DNA of 64,000 nt from JBJTUH01 sp044346175 (GCA_044346175.1 JBIIZQ010000002.1:124001-188000); one strand, 5' to 3'; counted from the first letter of the stretch, positions 26,460-35,678 are shown. Translations and numbers: made by a program. Notes: generated by a model not told the origin, from the letters alone.

Positions 26460-27353
26460 TCAAGGGGTTAAGAAGTCTTCAGAAGTATAGGGAGAAGACT
26501 TATCATAAGGTGTTTTATAAAACCTTGTTTCCATGTTACGGCTTACGGTATCCGCACTGACTCCCCAGTGCAAATGATGGGATGCCGTGCCTACGTCTTG
26601 CATCAAGATTGTTATGGGTGCCTTAGGTAGGCTTTGGATGGTGTCAACATAGTCCATAGGGCGTGGTCTATCATATTCATCATAAAGGACGGTTTGGCGG
26701 GTTGGCTGTCGCCATGGTGCTGGAAACCCAACCCCCAACTTAATTTGGTCATGGGCTTTGCTCGGATAATAGGTAATGGTTTGAAAGTCGGTTTTATCAG
26801 AATGCGGTAGATGAGAACGATACCCTTTTTCCCAAGTTTTTCCCTGCAATACTTCGTGGTTCGTTTGTTGCAAATCAGGAGAAATCGTCTTTGCCAATTT
26901 ATGGTGCATGGCGCTATAAGCCGCTTGTGTATTCCATTGATTTACTTTGATAGGTACACGCTGCTTTGTTAAAGGACTATAAATATGATGGATACCAAAT
27001 TCTAAGCCGTTTACAATCGTGACGGGGTACGGTCTCAAACGCCCCTCACCATCCTGACGCATCATGGCTTTTGAGACTTTTTGCAATGCTTTGGGTGTCA
27101 CCTCCCAATGAGGTATGATACCTAATTTTTTGATGGCATGTAACTGTAGTTTCGGAGAAAACCTTGGATGGAAACCTATCTCCGCAAGCGCATGAGCCAC
27201 TGGACTAAGCACCACATCCTTTGATGAAAAATGAACCTGTGGCACCATATCACGGGGGATTCGCTGATTAGGACTGGAAAAAACCATAGGTTTTAGCCTA
27301 CAAAGCATCTTCTTTGTTACTGTAGCCTTTAGCTTTGGCATGTAGAGTTTCAT
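26460..27353 (-). CDS. Hypothetical protein, 297 residues
   Basis: I recognise no family. It has a basic N-terminus, no clear signal peptide, many aromatic and His residues, and a C-terminal part with HHLHWGVSADTVSR. Its length and uninterrupted frame between hairpins and a divergent region support a real gene. AAAG stands upstream of the start. It may be lineage-specific. Confidence 0.6.
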   Translation of the reverse strand: MKLYMPKLKATVTKKMLCRLKPMVFSSPNQRIPRDMVPQVHFSSKDVVLSPVAHALAEIGFHPRFSPKLQLHAIKKLGIIPHWEVTPKALQKVSKAMMRQDGEGRLRPYPVTIVNGLEFGIHHIYSPLTKQRVPIKVNQWNTQAAYSAMHHKLAKTISPDLQQTNHEVLQGKTWEKGYRSHLPHSDKTDFQTITYYPSKAHDQIKLGVGFPAPWRQPTRQTVLYDEYDRPRPMDYVDTIQSLPKAPITILMQDVGTASHHLHWGVSADTVSRNMETRFYKTPYDKSSPYTSEDFLTP

Positions 27354-27695
27354 AGAAGCACTTTAAAGCCTTATAGGGTGGAGGGGATTTACTCAAGCTG
27401 TGCAAAGTGAATACCGAATGTCCTGTAGCGAAAAAAGGGCGGCATCAAGGGTGTATCCCTTGCAGGTATAGACTGATAGCACCAATCAACAAAGCCAAAA
27501 CACAACCTAATAAAAACAAATTATTGTTGCACTTTGCCTTAAAAATCAGTGGCAACCTCATAGACACTCCTGTATTCGTAGGAACCTCACTCCTGCACGA
27601 TAAAACGCACTTGCATGCCGTGCTACAGTGAAGCTTGATACAATCCTTTCAATAACTATCATGCCCTCTATAAAAGACCTCCGTCCTATCTGCCT
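27354..27695. other. Divergent intergenic region
   Basis: Apart from a CAAGGG/CCCTTG hairpin (27446-27462), I see no gene, promoter pair or repeat in these 340 bases. Confidence 0.35.
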
Positions 27696-29069
27696 ATGTT
27701 TGAACGTTCCTATACTCACCCCACAAAGGCACAAGGTTTATCTCACGATACACTTGAAAAGGCTTACGGCACAGATTTACTGCCTCTAAAAAAGTCTTCT
27801 CGTAGTGTTTTGGAGTCAATGACGCACTGGCTCACAGACGCATTTTTAGCACTGCATCAGCAAGTCACCATTCCAAAACATTACGACGGGAAAGCAGAGT
27901 ACCAAGCCTATGAACAACCACTCCCAGCACATTGGCATTTATTAGTGCCTGAAACGGTTTGTTTATCCTCCTTGCACCCTATCAGTCATCCTGATATAGC
28001 CGTAGGTCTCGTATGGGAGGAATTAGCAACGCTGCTTAAAAAGAGTACCCCCCCTCACCCCTCCGATGCCTTCCAACAAATTTTCAATAGCAAAGCACAT
28101 TATACCCATGAAAGACAGGAGTCACAAAAGCTTGCCTATTATTGGCTAGAACATTTGGAGGTCTTGGAAAGTGTCTCTTTTCATGGGATAGGCTGGCATC
28201 AGCAGCAGGATATATTTGCGTGGCCGTTTTGCTTTGATTGGATGCACGCCATTCATCGACGTTTTCCTGAGGCAACCCAACATGTAACGGTTCATGCAGC
28301 ACACCTCCTCTCACGCTTACCTGAACTCCTCAAAGCACCCCCGTTACAACTAGACATTTACCTAGAGGGGGTAACCCCGAGTCATTACAAAATACAAACA
28401 GGAAAGACCTATCGAGAGGTTCAAAAAGTCTTTCAGCCTCTTTGGCTTAAAGTCACGCACTTCATGCAGCTATGGCATAAAGCCCAACAGCACTTTCAGC
28501 TTGCTTCTCACGCAACGCATATTCGGATTGTGACACCTGTCACTCAAGTATCCCTACAGCAATACAAAAGCATGATAGAACAAGTGGCGGCTTTAGGGGT
28601 TCAAGGGCTGGTGTTTGAAAACACGTACCACAAACACCCTGAATTACGACAATCCCACACACTCTTACACCATGACCCTCAGGTGCAGGAAGCTTTGGAA
28701 GCGATGCAACGCTATCCAAGCCCAATTGAAATCACGCTCCCTAAGCTAACCTCACAAAAACCCCGAGCACTCAGACATTGCCAAGCGATGGGAGATACCT
28801 CAGCATCCTTTCCTGAACGTACGTCCAACACCGCTTATCCTGAAAACCCTACACAACACATTGCCATGAATGTTGCACAAGGGGGTCTTTCTCCTTGCGC
28901 AATGGGACGACTCTTCTCAGAACATCAAGAGGTCAAGTTTTGGCATCCTGATTGGCAAGCCCATTATTCTTTCCAGTGGTTACAATCCATTCATCATCGT
29001 AAAGTGGAAGCCCAGTCTCAAGATACACCCTCCGCCTGCCAAGACTGTCCTTACAATGCGTTACCCTAA
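27696..29069 (+). CDS. Radical-SAM/SPASM-like protein lacking the CX3CX2C motif
   Basis: Over 457 residues the pattern follows a radical-SAM enzyme. It has a strand where the cluster loop should be (HLLVPETVCLSSLHPIS) and a segment like the GEP strand (SVSFHGIGWHQQQDIFAWP). Next come a helix and strand of the TNG type (FPEATQHVTVHAAHLLSRL), then LDIYLEGVTPSHYKIQTGKTYREV, matching the iSiDg...y..iR.g..f..v block, and IRIVTPVTQVSLQQYKSM with LGVQGLVF. The end (LSPCAMGRL, then ACQDCPYNAL) resembles a SPASM domain. Only one Cys remains where three should bind the SAM cluster, so radical chemistry is unlikely. Role unknown; it may be a scaffold or pseudo-enzyme. tRNA-Gly follows. Confidence 0.7.
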   Translation: MFERSYTHPTKAQGLSHDTLEKAYGTDLLPLKKSSRSVLESMTHWLTDAFLALHQQVTIPKHYDGKAEYQAYEQPLPAHWHLLVPETVCLSSLHPISHPDIAVGLVWEELATLLKKSTPPHPSDAFQQIFNSKAHYTHERQESQKLAYYWLEHLEVLESVSFHGIGWHQQQDIFAWPFCFDWMHAIHRRFPEATQHVTVHAAHLLSRLPELLKAPPLQLDIYLEGVTPSHYKIQTGKTYREVQKVFQPLWLKVTHFMQLWHKAQQHFQLASHATHIRIVTPVTQVSLQQYKSMIEQVAALGVQGLVFENTYHKHPELRQSHTLLHHDPQVQEALEAMQRYPSPIEITLPKLTSQKPRALRHCQAMGDTSASFPERTSNTAYPENPTQHIAMNVAQGGLSPCAMGRLFSEHQEVKFWHPDWQAHYSFQWLQSIHHRKVEAQSQDTPSACQDCPYNALP

Positions 29070-29105
29070 AACCTCTTTAAAACACTTCGTCACAATAAAA
29101 AAAGC

Positions 29106-29133
29106 TTGATTTTAAAACTTGAAAAGCTATGAT
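29106..29133 (+). promoter_or_regulatory. Promoter of tRNA-Gly, TTGATT - 16 - TATGAT
   Basis: TTGATT (29106-29111) and TATGAT (29128-29133) are separated by 16 bases in AT-rich DNA, about 30 bases before the tRNA. Confidence 0.55.
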
Positions 29134-29163
29134 TAAATTTAGTTTTAATGGCTTTAATACTAA

Positions 29164-29236
29164 GCGGATGTAGCTCAGTTGGTAGAGCTTTTGCCTTCCA
29201 AGCAAAATGTCGCGGGTTCGAGTCCCGTCGTCCGCT
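29164..29236 (+). tRNA. tRNA-Gly (anticodon TCC)
   Basis: Acceptor GCGGATG pairs with CGTCCGC (one G-T). The D-arm is GCTC AGTTGGTA GAGC, the anticodon loop CTTCCAA contains TCC, and the T-loop is TTCGAGT. The discriminator is T and no CCA is encoded. Confidence 0.96.
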
Positions 29237-29251
29237 TAGTATTTAAAAGCT

Positions 29252-30394
29252 TTATCGAGAACATACCGAGCTTTTTGGGGTTATCCATTGGATAGGATTA
29301 ACGGGTTCACCGTGAACAAACACCCCCCAATGCAGATGAGGGCCCGTTGCAAACCCAGAATCACCGACCTTACCCAGAGGGGTTCCCGCCGTGATACGGG
29401 TTCCTTCTTGTACCAAAATGGCAGACTGATGGATATAGATACTTGTAATCCCATGCCCATGGTCGAGCAAGACCGTACCACCGTGATAGGGAAGCTTTCT
29501 CGCTAACTTCACGACACCATCTGAGGGTGCGATAATAGGGACACCCATACCAGAGAGATGATCCATCCCTCGATGAAAGCTACCAGAAAATTTGCCATTA
29601 TGATACCGTAAGTCGCCAAACACACCCGAAATACACTCTCTCACAGGTGCCTTCCAAGGAGGTAGGCTCCCAAAATAACGTTCCTCAGAAGCCGAACGAC
29701 GATGGGACTGAATCAAGTTTGTTTCCGTGTCGGACAACGAAAGTTTGCTCATCCCCTTGGTCAGCCCTATATTCTGAATCGCATAGCCTCCTGAAGTCAC
29801 CTGAATCATGGCACTCGCCAAACGGTTGCCTTGAGAAGGCTTCGCATGCGTATCCAATACAAGAGGGGTACGGCCAACGGTCGCAACAATATGCACAGGC
29901 ACAGCTCCTTGCCACAAGGTTTTACTCCGTTGATACAAAGGATAAGACGCTTGTGTACCTAAGCGTACATACACTTTATCCTGAGTCGGCTTGCAACGCT
30001 CATAGCCACCAGAGGCTTCAGAAGGTACAAGGGTCGCATTCACCCACAAAGTATAGCCCTGTTTTACTTCCTTCGGGGCATCCAAAAGCCAAACACACTG
30101 AGACTGACTGGACACAGCAGTAGGGGTGGCTTGTGGCGTTCCTTTCTGAGACACACCCTGACGATACCCGCCTTGTGATGGAAGATGCGATGGCGTGTGC
30201 GATGGAGGGATTGAGGGAAGGTTCACAGGTTTAGCAGGTGGGGTTTGCGACCAACCTACAGGACGTAATCTGAGTTCACGCCACTGTTGCGCATGAACAG
30301 CTACCTCCATACAGCAACCCAAATATAGCACACCCACCAAGGCACAAACCCAAGAAACAAAAAAAAGAGTAACAGCGGACATGGTCAATCGCAT
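29252..30394 (-). CDS. M23-family metallopeptidase (LytM-type murein endopeptidase)
   Basis: The protein has an N-terminal hydrophobic signal or anchor (residues about 5-30), a Pro-rich linker, a middle beta-rich region and a C-terminal M23 domain. HRGMDHLSGMGVPIIAP supplies the first zinc ligands (His, Asp), IYIHQ the general base region, and GPHLHWGVF the HxH pair. The full ligand set is present, so it is probably an active peptidase that cleaves peptide cross-links in the periplasm. An LRLRPVG segment precedes the Pro-rich linker. The gene stands between tRNA-Gly and tsaB. An ATG four codons in is an alternative start. Confidence 0.92.
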   Translation of the reverse strand: MRLTMSAVTLFFVSWVCALVGVLYLGCCMEVAVHAQQWRELRLRPVGWSQTPPAKPVNLPSIPPSHTPSHLPSQGGYRQGVSQKGTPQATPTAVSSQSQCVWLLDAPKEVKQGYTLWVNATLVPSEASGGYERCKPTQDKVYVRLGTQASYPLYQRSKTLWQGAVPVHIVATVGRTPLVLDTHAKPSQGNRLASAMIQVTSGGYAIQNIGLTKGMSKLSLSDTETNLIQSHRRSASEERYFGSLPPWKAPVRECISGVFGDLRYHNGKFSGSFHRGMDHLSGMGVPIIAPSDGVVKLARKLPYHGGTVLLDHGHGITSIYIHQSAILVQEGTRITAGTPLGKVGDSGFATGPHLHWGVFVHGEPVNPIQWITPKSSVCSR

Positions 30395-30539
30395 TCATTC
30401 CAAACCTTATCAATACAGTGAATCAGGAGAAGACTCCCATGCAAGCACAGACGACACGGCTCCCATGCCCTGCAGGGTAAATCCCTATTTATTGTTTATT
30501 TAATATAGCACAATCTTTTCTCTTACTAACCCACACCCT

Positions 30540-31415
30540 CTAAGTAAAAACCCGCCGTGGTCTTGTTCGTGGCGGCGTGATACTGGGTGGCGTGGCATAA
30601 AAAGGAGTTAACCCCTGATACCCCTTCTGCCAAAGTATCCCCAAAGCGGATTGCAACTCGGAAGATTGGCACACCCTCGCTACCACTTGCCATAGATGTT
30701 CTGTGGTATAAGGAGGCATAAGAGCACTTTTTGAAGAAGCCTCCTCACCAAAGTACTGTGCCTGAAAGGCTTCCCAAAGTTCCTCTGAGGTTACGAACCA
30801 CTGCGGCAAGGGGTCGTGGCGAGCTTCTGCATGAGAACGATGCCGTGGTGTATGCAAAGACGTAGCAATATCCCCGTCATGCAAGCCTTGTAAGGGAAAT
30901 ACCTGTGAAATCCATCCGCCTTGCTTCATCATAGGTAAATTGACACTCACTGTCGGTAAGGTGTTACCAGCAGTATCGTGGTGAGATAAAGTATGGACGT
31001 AGCCGAGCTGTAACCCTGAAATGACCGCCACAGAAAGAGAAGGACACCACTGAGCGACCGCACGTGCTATCAACATCCCCTGACGAATGCCTGTAAAGCC
31101 TCCTGGTCCTTGATGAATCAAGACATGAGTAAGCGTTTGCCATAATGAAGGATGGGTCGTTTGTAGGCTTTGTATTGCAAGGAGCAAAGCCGTCGTACCT
31201 TCTCGCACTAGGGGCTTTGCAAGTGGTGCTTTTTCTAACGTATCTTCAGGGGGCAGTGTATGCGTCCATTGCCAAAGCCATGTGCCTTGCTTGAGTGTCA
31301 CTTCACGACCCGCAGGAGACCCCTCTAGGGTAGCAGTCTCATAAATACCCGCATGAACGGTCGTTGTATCAAAAAAGCAAGTGGTATCAAGCCAAAGCGT
31401 ACGTTGAACGGTCAT
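30540..31415 (-). CDS. tsaB: tRNA threonylcarbamoyladenosine biosynthesis protein TsaB
   Basis: TsaB is the ASKHA-fold partner of TsaD in the synthesis of t6A37 on ANN-decoding tRNAs. The diagnostic motif is HQGPGGFTGIRQGMLIARAVAQ. The start (LWLDTT) matches the ILaiDTS strand, and the end (LTPFYATPP) matches the P.YlR.P tail. At 291 residues it is longer than the usual 230, with a low-similarity insertion after the core. A weak TAGG lies upstream. It is not a TsaD because the metal-binding His pair is missing. Confidence 0.85.
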   Translation of the reverse strand: MTVQRTLWLDTTCFFDTTTVHAGIYETATLEGSPAGREVTLKQGTWLWQWTHTLPPEDTLEKAPLAKPLVREGTTALLLAIQSLQTTHPSLWQTLTHVLIHQGPGGFTGIRQGMLIARAVAQWCPSLSVAVISGLQLGYVHTLSHHDTAGNTLPTVSVNLPMMKQGGWISQVFPLQGLHDGDIATSLHTPRHRSHAEARHDPLPQWFVTSEELWEAFQAQYFGEEASSKSALMPPYTTEHLWQVVARVCQSSELQSALGILWQKGYQGLTPFYATPPSITPPRTRPRRVFT

Positions 31416-31647
31416 AGCACATAAGACCTATTAGACATAAAGACACATCACCATTGACATAAAAAACTGCCACTAAAAAGCCAACAACAAATAAGGACAG
31501 TTTAGCATGAAGACAAGCACGCTGAAGCACTTGGGTTTGATGCCCTAACCCAAAAAACACCCTCAATACAACAAGCTTTACCAAGACCCCACGCCTTACT
31601 GTCCATGTAAAAGCTTTGCGTAAATGTTTTGATAAAATGCTTTTCAT
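31387..31647 (-). CDS. Possible small membrane protein overlapping the tsaB start
   Basis: An 86-residue frame has a basic N-terminal half and a hydrophobic stretch (LSLFVVGFLVAVFYV...LCLIGLMCY). It ends 29 bases inside tsaB. There is no ribosome site and no family match that I know. It may be chance. Confidence 0.25.
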   Translation of the reverse strand: MKSILSKHLRKAFTWTVRRGVLVKLVVLRVFFGLGHQTQVLQRACLHAKLSLFVVGFLVAVFYVNGDVSLCLIGLMCYDRSTYALA

Positions 31648-32149
31648 TTCACACAAGCTATGCTAGAGTAAGGACTTATCAACAAGGATACGCTTCTTTC
31701 AATAACATCCCTGTCAATAAGCTTTCTTTTTTCGCACTGTGAAGTGCTGTTCCTCTAGCGGTCATTACGTCACGGATTGATGCCCCCACGCTCAGTGAGT
31801 AGGGTATGTCCTAGCACACGATACGCATATACAGGTTTCATACCAACATAAACCCCGTCTCACCGATGCGGTTATGAAGGTCGAATTCTGTTTTATGGGT
31901 ACTGTGGCATGATTATGACAGCAAAAAGTGGGCATGAAAAACGGATAGGCTTGCTCGGCATCCTCCTTTCCTCCTCATGTTCCTTGACATACGCTACCTT
32001 CTCTTATTGAGCTTTACTGAGTCTATACCCACATGGCACCCTCTTTGTGTCCCTGCACTGTAGATATTCTATTTAAACTCATAAGTCTTGCCTATTATTA
32101 AGCCTCTTTTGTATTCATCATTCACTTTGTTATTTAGGTACTCTTACTG
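31648..32149. other. Intergenic region before nusB
   Basis: Some 500 bases hold no tRNA, hairpin family member or credible protein gene that I can see. A short CACCGATGCGG resembles half of the REP-like hairpin near 31862. The nusB promoter is not obvious. Confidence 0.3.
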
Positions 32150-32953
32150 ATGTCGCTTCAAGCTCGCCAAGTTGCTAGAGAACTCGCTTTTCTCGCTCTA
32201 TGTCAAACCCCTCATGAAGAAGGACTTGCTAAATTACTCCGTCCTGCGATTCCAGAAACAGTGAGTCCAGCGATTTTAGCATCCCAAGCAAAAGCAAATG
32301 CCGTCGCACTGCCCCATCTTCATAAGTTGATTCGCTTGGCAATGAGTACCTTGCATCAGTTTGCCCAAGACACCTTAGAAGAAGGTGAAAAACCATTATT
32401 GGAAAGCCTTAAACTGATTGAGCGTCTTGAATATGACCACCAACGTACAACCCGTACCGCCAAAGAGAGCATCATAGCAGAAGAAGGTGTCCCTCTTCCC
32501 GTAGCGTATGAAAACCCCAGAACCAAATATGTAAAAAAAGCCCTTGTAAGCTCCTTGCAAGGCTTAGGGGCTATTTCTGACGCTTTGCGTTTACCTGAAT
32601 TAGTCTACATGAGTGGGCATAAGCAAGTACAAAATTACTGTGGGTTGTTACTTCAAACCCTGAGCGACCACTACCAAGACATCAATACCTGTATTGGGCG
32701 TTACGCTCATGGATGGCGTTTAGACCGCCTCAATCCTATGGACCGTTGTATTTTACAACTCGCCATTGCCGAGTTACTCTACATCAATGAGGTAGACGCA
32801 CCCGTGACGATGAACGAAATGATTATGTTAGCAAAACGCTATAGCACTGAAGAAAGCTACCGCTTTGTCAATGGCATTTTGCGTTCCGCCATGGAGGATG
32901 CGGAAGCTAAAACACTTCCAACACCTGTACCCGCCTTCAAAGAATCGTTATAG
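32150..32953 (+). CDS. nusB: Transcription antitermination factor NusB
   Basis: NusB binds BoxA RNA with ribosomal protein S10 and promotes rRNA antitermination. The first helix (ARQVARELAFLALCQ) and the C-terminal block (WRLDRLNPMDRCILQLAIAELLY then DAPVTMNEMIMLAKRYSTEESYRFVNGIL) are clear. At 267 residues it is much longer than the 140-residue E. coli protein because of a helical insertion after helix 1, a layout I associate with cyanobacteria. A strong bidirectional terminator follows. Confidence 0.92.
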   Translation: MSLQARQVARELAFLALCQTPHEEGLAKLLRPAIPETVSPAILASQAKANAVALPHLHKLIRLAMSTLHQFAQDTLEEGEKPLLESLKLIERLEYDHQRTTRTAKESIIAEEGVPLPVAYENPRTKYVKKALVSSLQGLGAISDALRLPELVYMSGHKQVQNYCGLLLQTLSDHYQDINTCIGRYAHGWRLDRLNPMDRCILQLAIAELLYINEVDAPVTMNEMIMLAKRYSTEESYRFVNGILRSAMEDAEAKTLPTPVPAFKESL

Positions 32954-32983
32954 GGCATCCCTCTAACCTAAAAATCTTCCTCG

Positions 32984-33033
32984 AAAAAAGAGAGCATCCT
33001 TACATCAGCTAAGATAAGGAAGCTCTCTTTTTT
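32984..33033. terminator. Strong bidirectional terminator
   Basis: AAAAAAGAGAGC-A-TCCTTA and TAAGGA-A-GCTCTCTTTTTT form a long stem, with A-runs and T-runs at both ends. It lies between the convergent nusB and AMIN-like genes and probably serves both. Confidence 0.9.
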
Positions 33034-33068
33034 CGTGTCTCAATGAGGGTGGGGCTGCCTCGACAGAT

Positions 33069-34727
33069 TTATGACTTCAATTTGGCTCTTAAACGCTTCG
33101 CACGAGCCTGTGCCGAGGTCTCTTCTGGCACAGAAGGGGTATTGGAAGCACTCGTCGTAAGACGAGGTAGACTCCTTTGAGCGGGTTGTAACTGTTGCTG
33201 TGCATGACTATGGGCTTGCGACGTTGCTTCAAGATGTGCTTGCACATGGTCAATGGCACGCTGTTGGCGTGCATGACTTTCAGCTTGCGAAACAACAGCA
33301 GTGGTTTGTAAAGGCTCAGGACGACTGGTTTTTCTTGTGCGTTGACGAATCAATGTTTCACCCGCCTGCAGTGCATGGGGGTTCACCTTCGTGGGGGAAA
33401 AAGCGTATTCTTGAGAAGCCATACCCGTCGTGGACACCTCGGCTTGATAGAGGGAACGTGTCGCCATGGGAGCGGATGGAGGTACTTTTGAGGGTCTCTT
33501 CAGGTGCGTAGCCTCTGAAGGGAGATTTTCCTCTAATTTTGAAAACAACTCAGACACATAAGCTTCTTCGGCTTTATACGTCTGCTTGCGTGCCTCGGCA
33601 CGTTGCTTGGCAACTTGGGTTAGTCCACCAAGTTTTCTTGGTTCTTTCTTCTGATGTGCCGCACTGTACTGAACCCCTTGCACACCCTTTGAGGTTTTTT
33701 TCACATCAGGAGAGGATACAGCTGGGGTCACTTCTTGACGGTACGCCTCATGGGCATAGTGGGCTTGCAGCGAAGGCACCGTGTCATAAGGGGCTTCATC
33801 ATGGCGTTGATGCAAGAGCGTCTCAGGCTCCCAACCCTGCTCAGCCATTGCTTGGGCAAAAGGATGCTCTTGTGTACTGGGGTCATAAGATTGATTCATC
33901 TGTTGCAAAACGGCTAAAGCGTCTTTTTGAGACGAACCGCCCCCTATCCCTTGGCGCTTCATCCACCATAAGCCTGCCCAACCTAATAAGCCAATCCCTA
34001 AAAGGGCTAACATCGGTGGTAGCAACCCCATCCATTCAGGTTGATTCAACATCGTCAAAAAACCCGCCATGGGTTCTGAAGGGGTTTCTCGTGTAGCTGG
34101 GGAGGTATTGGTTGGCACTTTTTGCAAAGCAGAAGTACCTAGAGGGGTTTCAGCAACTGAAGTAAGCTTTGTCGGTGCTTCTGACACACCGACAAGGGCT
34201 TGAGCCGTCTCATGGTTTGGCATGGTTGCACTTTGGGCTTGAGACGGCATGGCTTGGGAAGGCGAAAGAGGTGCCTCTTGAGGACTGTTTACATCGGCAT
34301 GTGATTCTCCTACCTGCTGGGATAAAACCTGAGAGACAGGAGGGACAAATCCTACAAGCGTACGTGACGGTAAATGAGTTCCCTCTAAATGAAGTTTTAA
34401 AGCACCGTTGGGTAATTTTTTAGCCTGTATCTTCGCAATACGTTGCGTAAGTGCGACATCTACTTGAAGGGTTTTGCTGGGGTGCAATTGCTCAATAAGA
34501 ATGTCGGTCTGTGTACTGGTTTGCTTCAAAATAGTGTAGGGACGAACCTGAGGGGTATCAATCAGAATCTGTGTGGCATCAGGGGTATCAATAAGCCTTA
34601 AAGTTTGAATCGTATCTGCAGTAGCGACCCCCATCAGAGACGCTTGAAGCACGAAGTAAGCGACTCCTAAAAGTACATGGAAAGGCACGGAACATAAAAG
34701 AGAACGTGCCTTAAAAAAAAGCATCAT
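33069..34727 (-). CDS. AMIN-like domain membrane protein with disordered tail
   Basis: Placed at ATGATG (34727), the 552-residue protein has an N-terminal signal or membrane segment (VPFHVLLGVAYFVLQASLMG). A beta-rich domain of about 90 residues follows (IQTLRLIDTPDATQILIDT...) that resembles the AMIN domain of AmiC and PilQ. A Ser/Pro/Thr-rich linker, a second membrane segment (MGLLPPMLALLGIGLLGWAGLWW), and a long charged and Gln-rich cytoplasmic-type region complete it. AMIN domains bind peptidoglycan or secretin partners, so an envelope role is likely. The AMIN call is by pattern only. Confidence 0.65.
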   Translation of the reverse strand: MMLFFKARSLLCSVPFHVLLGVAYFVLQASLMGVATADTIQTLRLIDTPDATQILIDTPQVRPYTILKQTSTQTDILIEQLHPSKTLQVDVALTQRIAKIQAKKLPNGALKLHLEGTHLPSRTLVGFVPPVSQVLSQQVGESHADVNSPQEAPLSPSQAMPSQAQSATMPNHETAQALVGVSEAPTKLTSVAETPLGTSALQKVPTNTSPATRETPSEPMAGFLTMLNQPEWMGLLPPMLALLGIGLLGWAGLWWMKRQGIGGGSSQKDALAVLQQMNQSYDPSTQEHPFAQAMAEQGWEPETLLHQRHDEAPYDTVPSLQAHYAHEAYRQEVTPAVSSPDVKKTSKGVQGVQYSAAHQKKEPRKLGGLTQVAKQRAEARKQTYKAEEAYVSELFSKLEENLPSEATHLKRPSKVPPSAPMATRSLYQAEVSTTGMASQEYAFSPTKVNPHALQAGETLIRQRTRKTSRPEPLQTTAVVSQAESHARQQRAIDHVQAHLEATSQAHSHAQQQLQPAQRSLPRLTTSASNTPSVPEETSAQARAKRLRAKLKS

Positions 34728-35132
34728 GGGCATAAAATCAATCACCTTCATAAGAGGGGGGCGCTATCTGGGCATCAACCATACGAAAGTAACAGAAACA
34801 CTTGAAGTCAGTCTTAGCCAGTACTCCTATTTTAAGAGGAGTTTTCATACACTGAGGTTGAGACCCACAAGGAAATACACTAAAAAGAGGAAGACTCCCC
34901 TATACAAGTGAGTACGCCCCCCCTACCTACCGAAAGTATGCTATGTGAAGCGTGTCCTCATACCCAATACCAACGAAAGCAAAACCCTTCAAACAGTACA
35001 CAGTACCTCGCTTTTTATGATGAAGGACATCGCATCACGCCTATGCAGTAGCCCGTATTTTGCCCGTATTCCTATTGCTTTTACACAAGCGTTTACGTTT
35101 TTAATCCGTGTTTAGAAAGTACCCTTCCTACC
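34728..35132. other. Divergent intergenic region with a small hairpin
   Basis: ACTCCT/AGGAGT (34823-34828, 34837-34842) is followed by TTTTC on the plus strand and could be a weak terminator. No gene is seen in the 400 bases. Confidence 0.3.
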
Positions 35133-35495
35133 ATGATGATGTTTGCCCAACCCTCGCAAACCACCACTGAAAAGACCTCAACAGCTGACACGTACCCTAT
35201 CCCCAAAATGATAGAGTTTACAGTGCATGACCCTGACCAAAAAAGTCGGAGCCTTAGCGTATCGGGTACTAAAAGGGTCTTACCCCCTTTACCCACGTCG
35301 CCCGAGGGATTACTTCAGTGGTCAGTGGTTGAAATTCTACAACAATGGCCTCATCTTGAAGCAGAACTCAAAAAACTGGGTATTCCCACCCAGGGCTACC
35401 GTGCAACGAGCTTAGAAAGCCTACGTGCCACCCTGATTGTGCATCAACTTGAGGTACAAAGCATTGCTAAGAAACTCTTTAAACACTTACCTTAA
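35133..35495 (+). CDS. DUF1858-like small protein without the cysteine pair
   Basis: The 120-residue protein opens with three ATG codons and ends in a 60-residue segment, WSVVEILQQWPHLEAELKKL then GIPTQGYRATSLESL. This matches the DUF1858 pattern (..v.e.l...P.....l..lG..c.gc...etle.A...). The two Cys expected in the LG..C.GC loop are replaced by a PTQG sequence. DUF1858 proteins are linked to redox-active thiols; this one cannot use that chemistry. The role is unknown. A terminator-like hairpin follows. Confidence 0.6.
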   Translation: MMMFAQPSQTTTEKTSTADTYPIPKMIEFTVHDPDQKSRSLSVSGTKRVLPPLPTSPEGLLQWSVVEILQQWPHLEAELKKLGIPTQGYRATSLESLRATLIVHQLEVQSIAKKLFKHLP

Positions 35496-35559
35496 GGCTC
35501 GTTAGCATCCCTTAAGAACTTGTAAAACCTCTCTTTTACAAACACCCTCAAAGACATGT

Positions 35560-35600
35560 ACCCTCTTCATAGCAAGAAGCATTTGGAGAGGGTTTTTAAG
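35560..35600 (+). terminator. Terminator after the DUF1858-like gene
   Basis: ACCCTCT (35560-35566) pairs with AGAGGGT (35587-35593) and TTTTAAG follows. The loop is 20 bases, so the hairpin is moderate. Confidence 0.55.
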
Positions 35601-35644
35601 TTGTGAGCCTCGCCTCTAACTCGCTATATTCTCAAAAAAAGCGT

Positions 35645-35678
35645 TTGACCACATACTTTATTGATATATTATAACAAT
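35645..35678 (+). promoter_or_regulatory. cobW promoter overlapped by an AT-rich palindrome
   Basis: TTGACC (35645-35650) and TATTAT (35667-35672) have a 16-base spacer. ATTGATAT-ATT-ATAACAAT (35660-35678) is a near-perfect dyad over the -10 box, with one mismatched pair. Such AT-rich dyads are typical of Fur/Zur-family operators, and COG0523 genes are often zinc-repressed. The operator identity is inference. A perfect GCAAAGTA-TCTC-TACTTTGC hairpin lies in the leader at 35737-35756. Confidence 0.45.
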
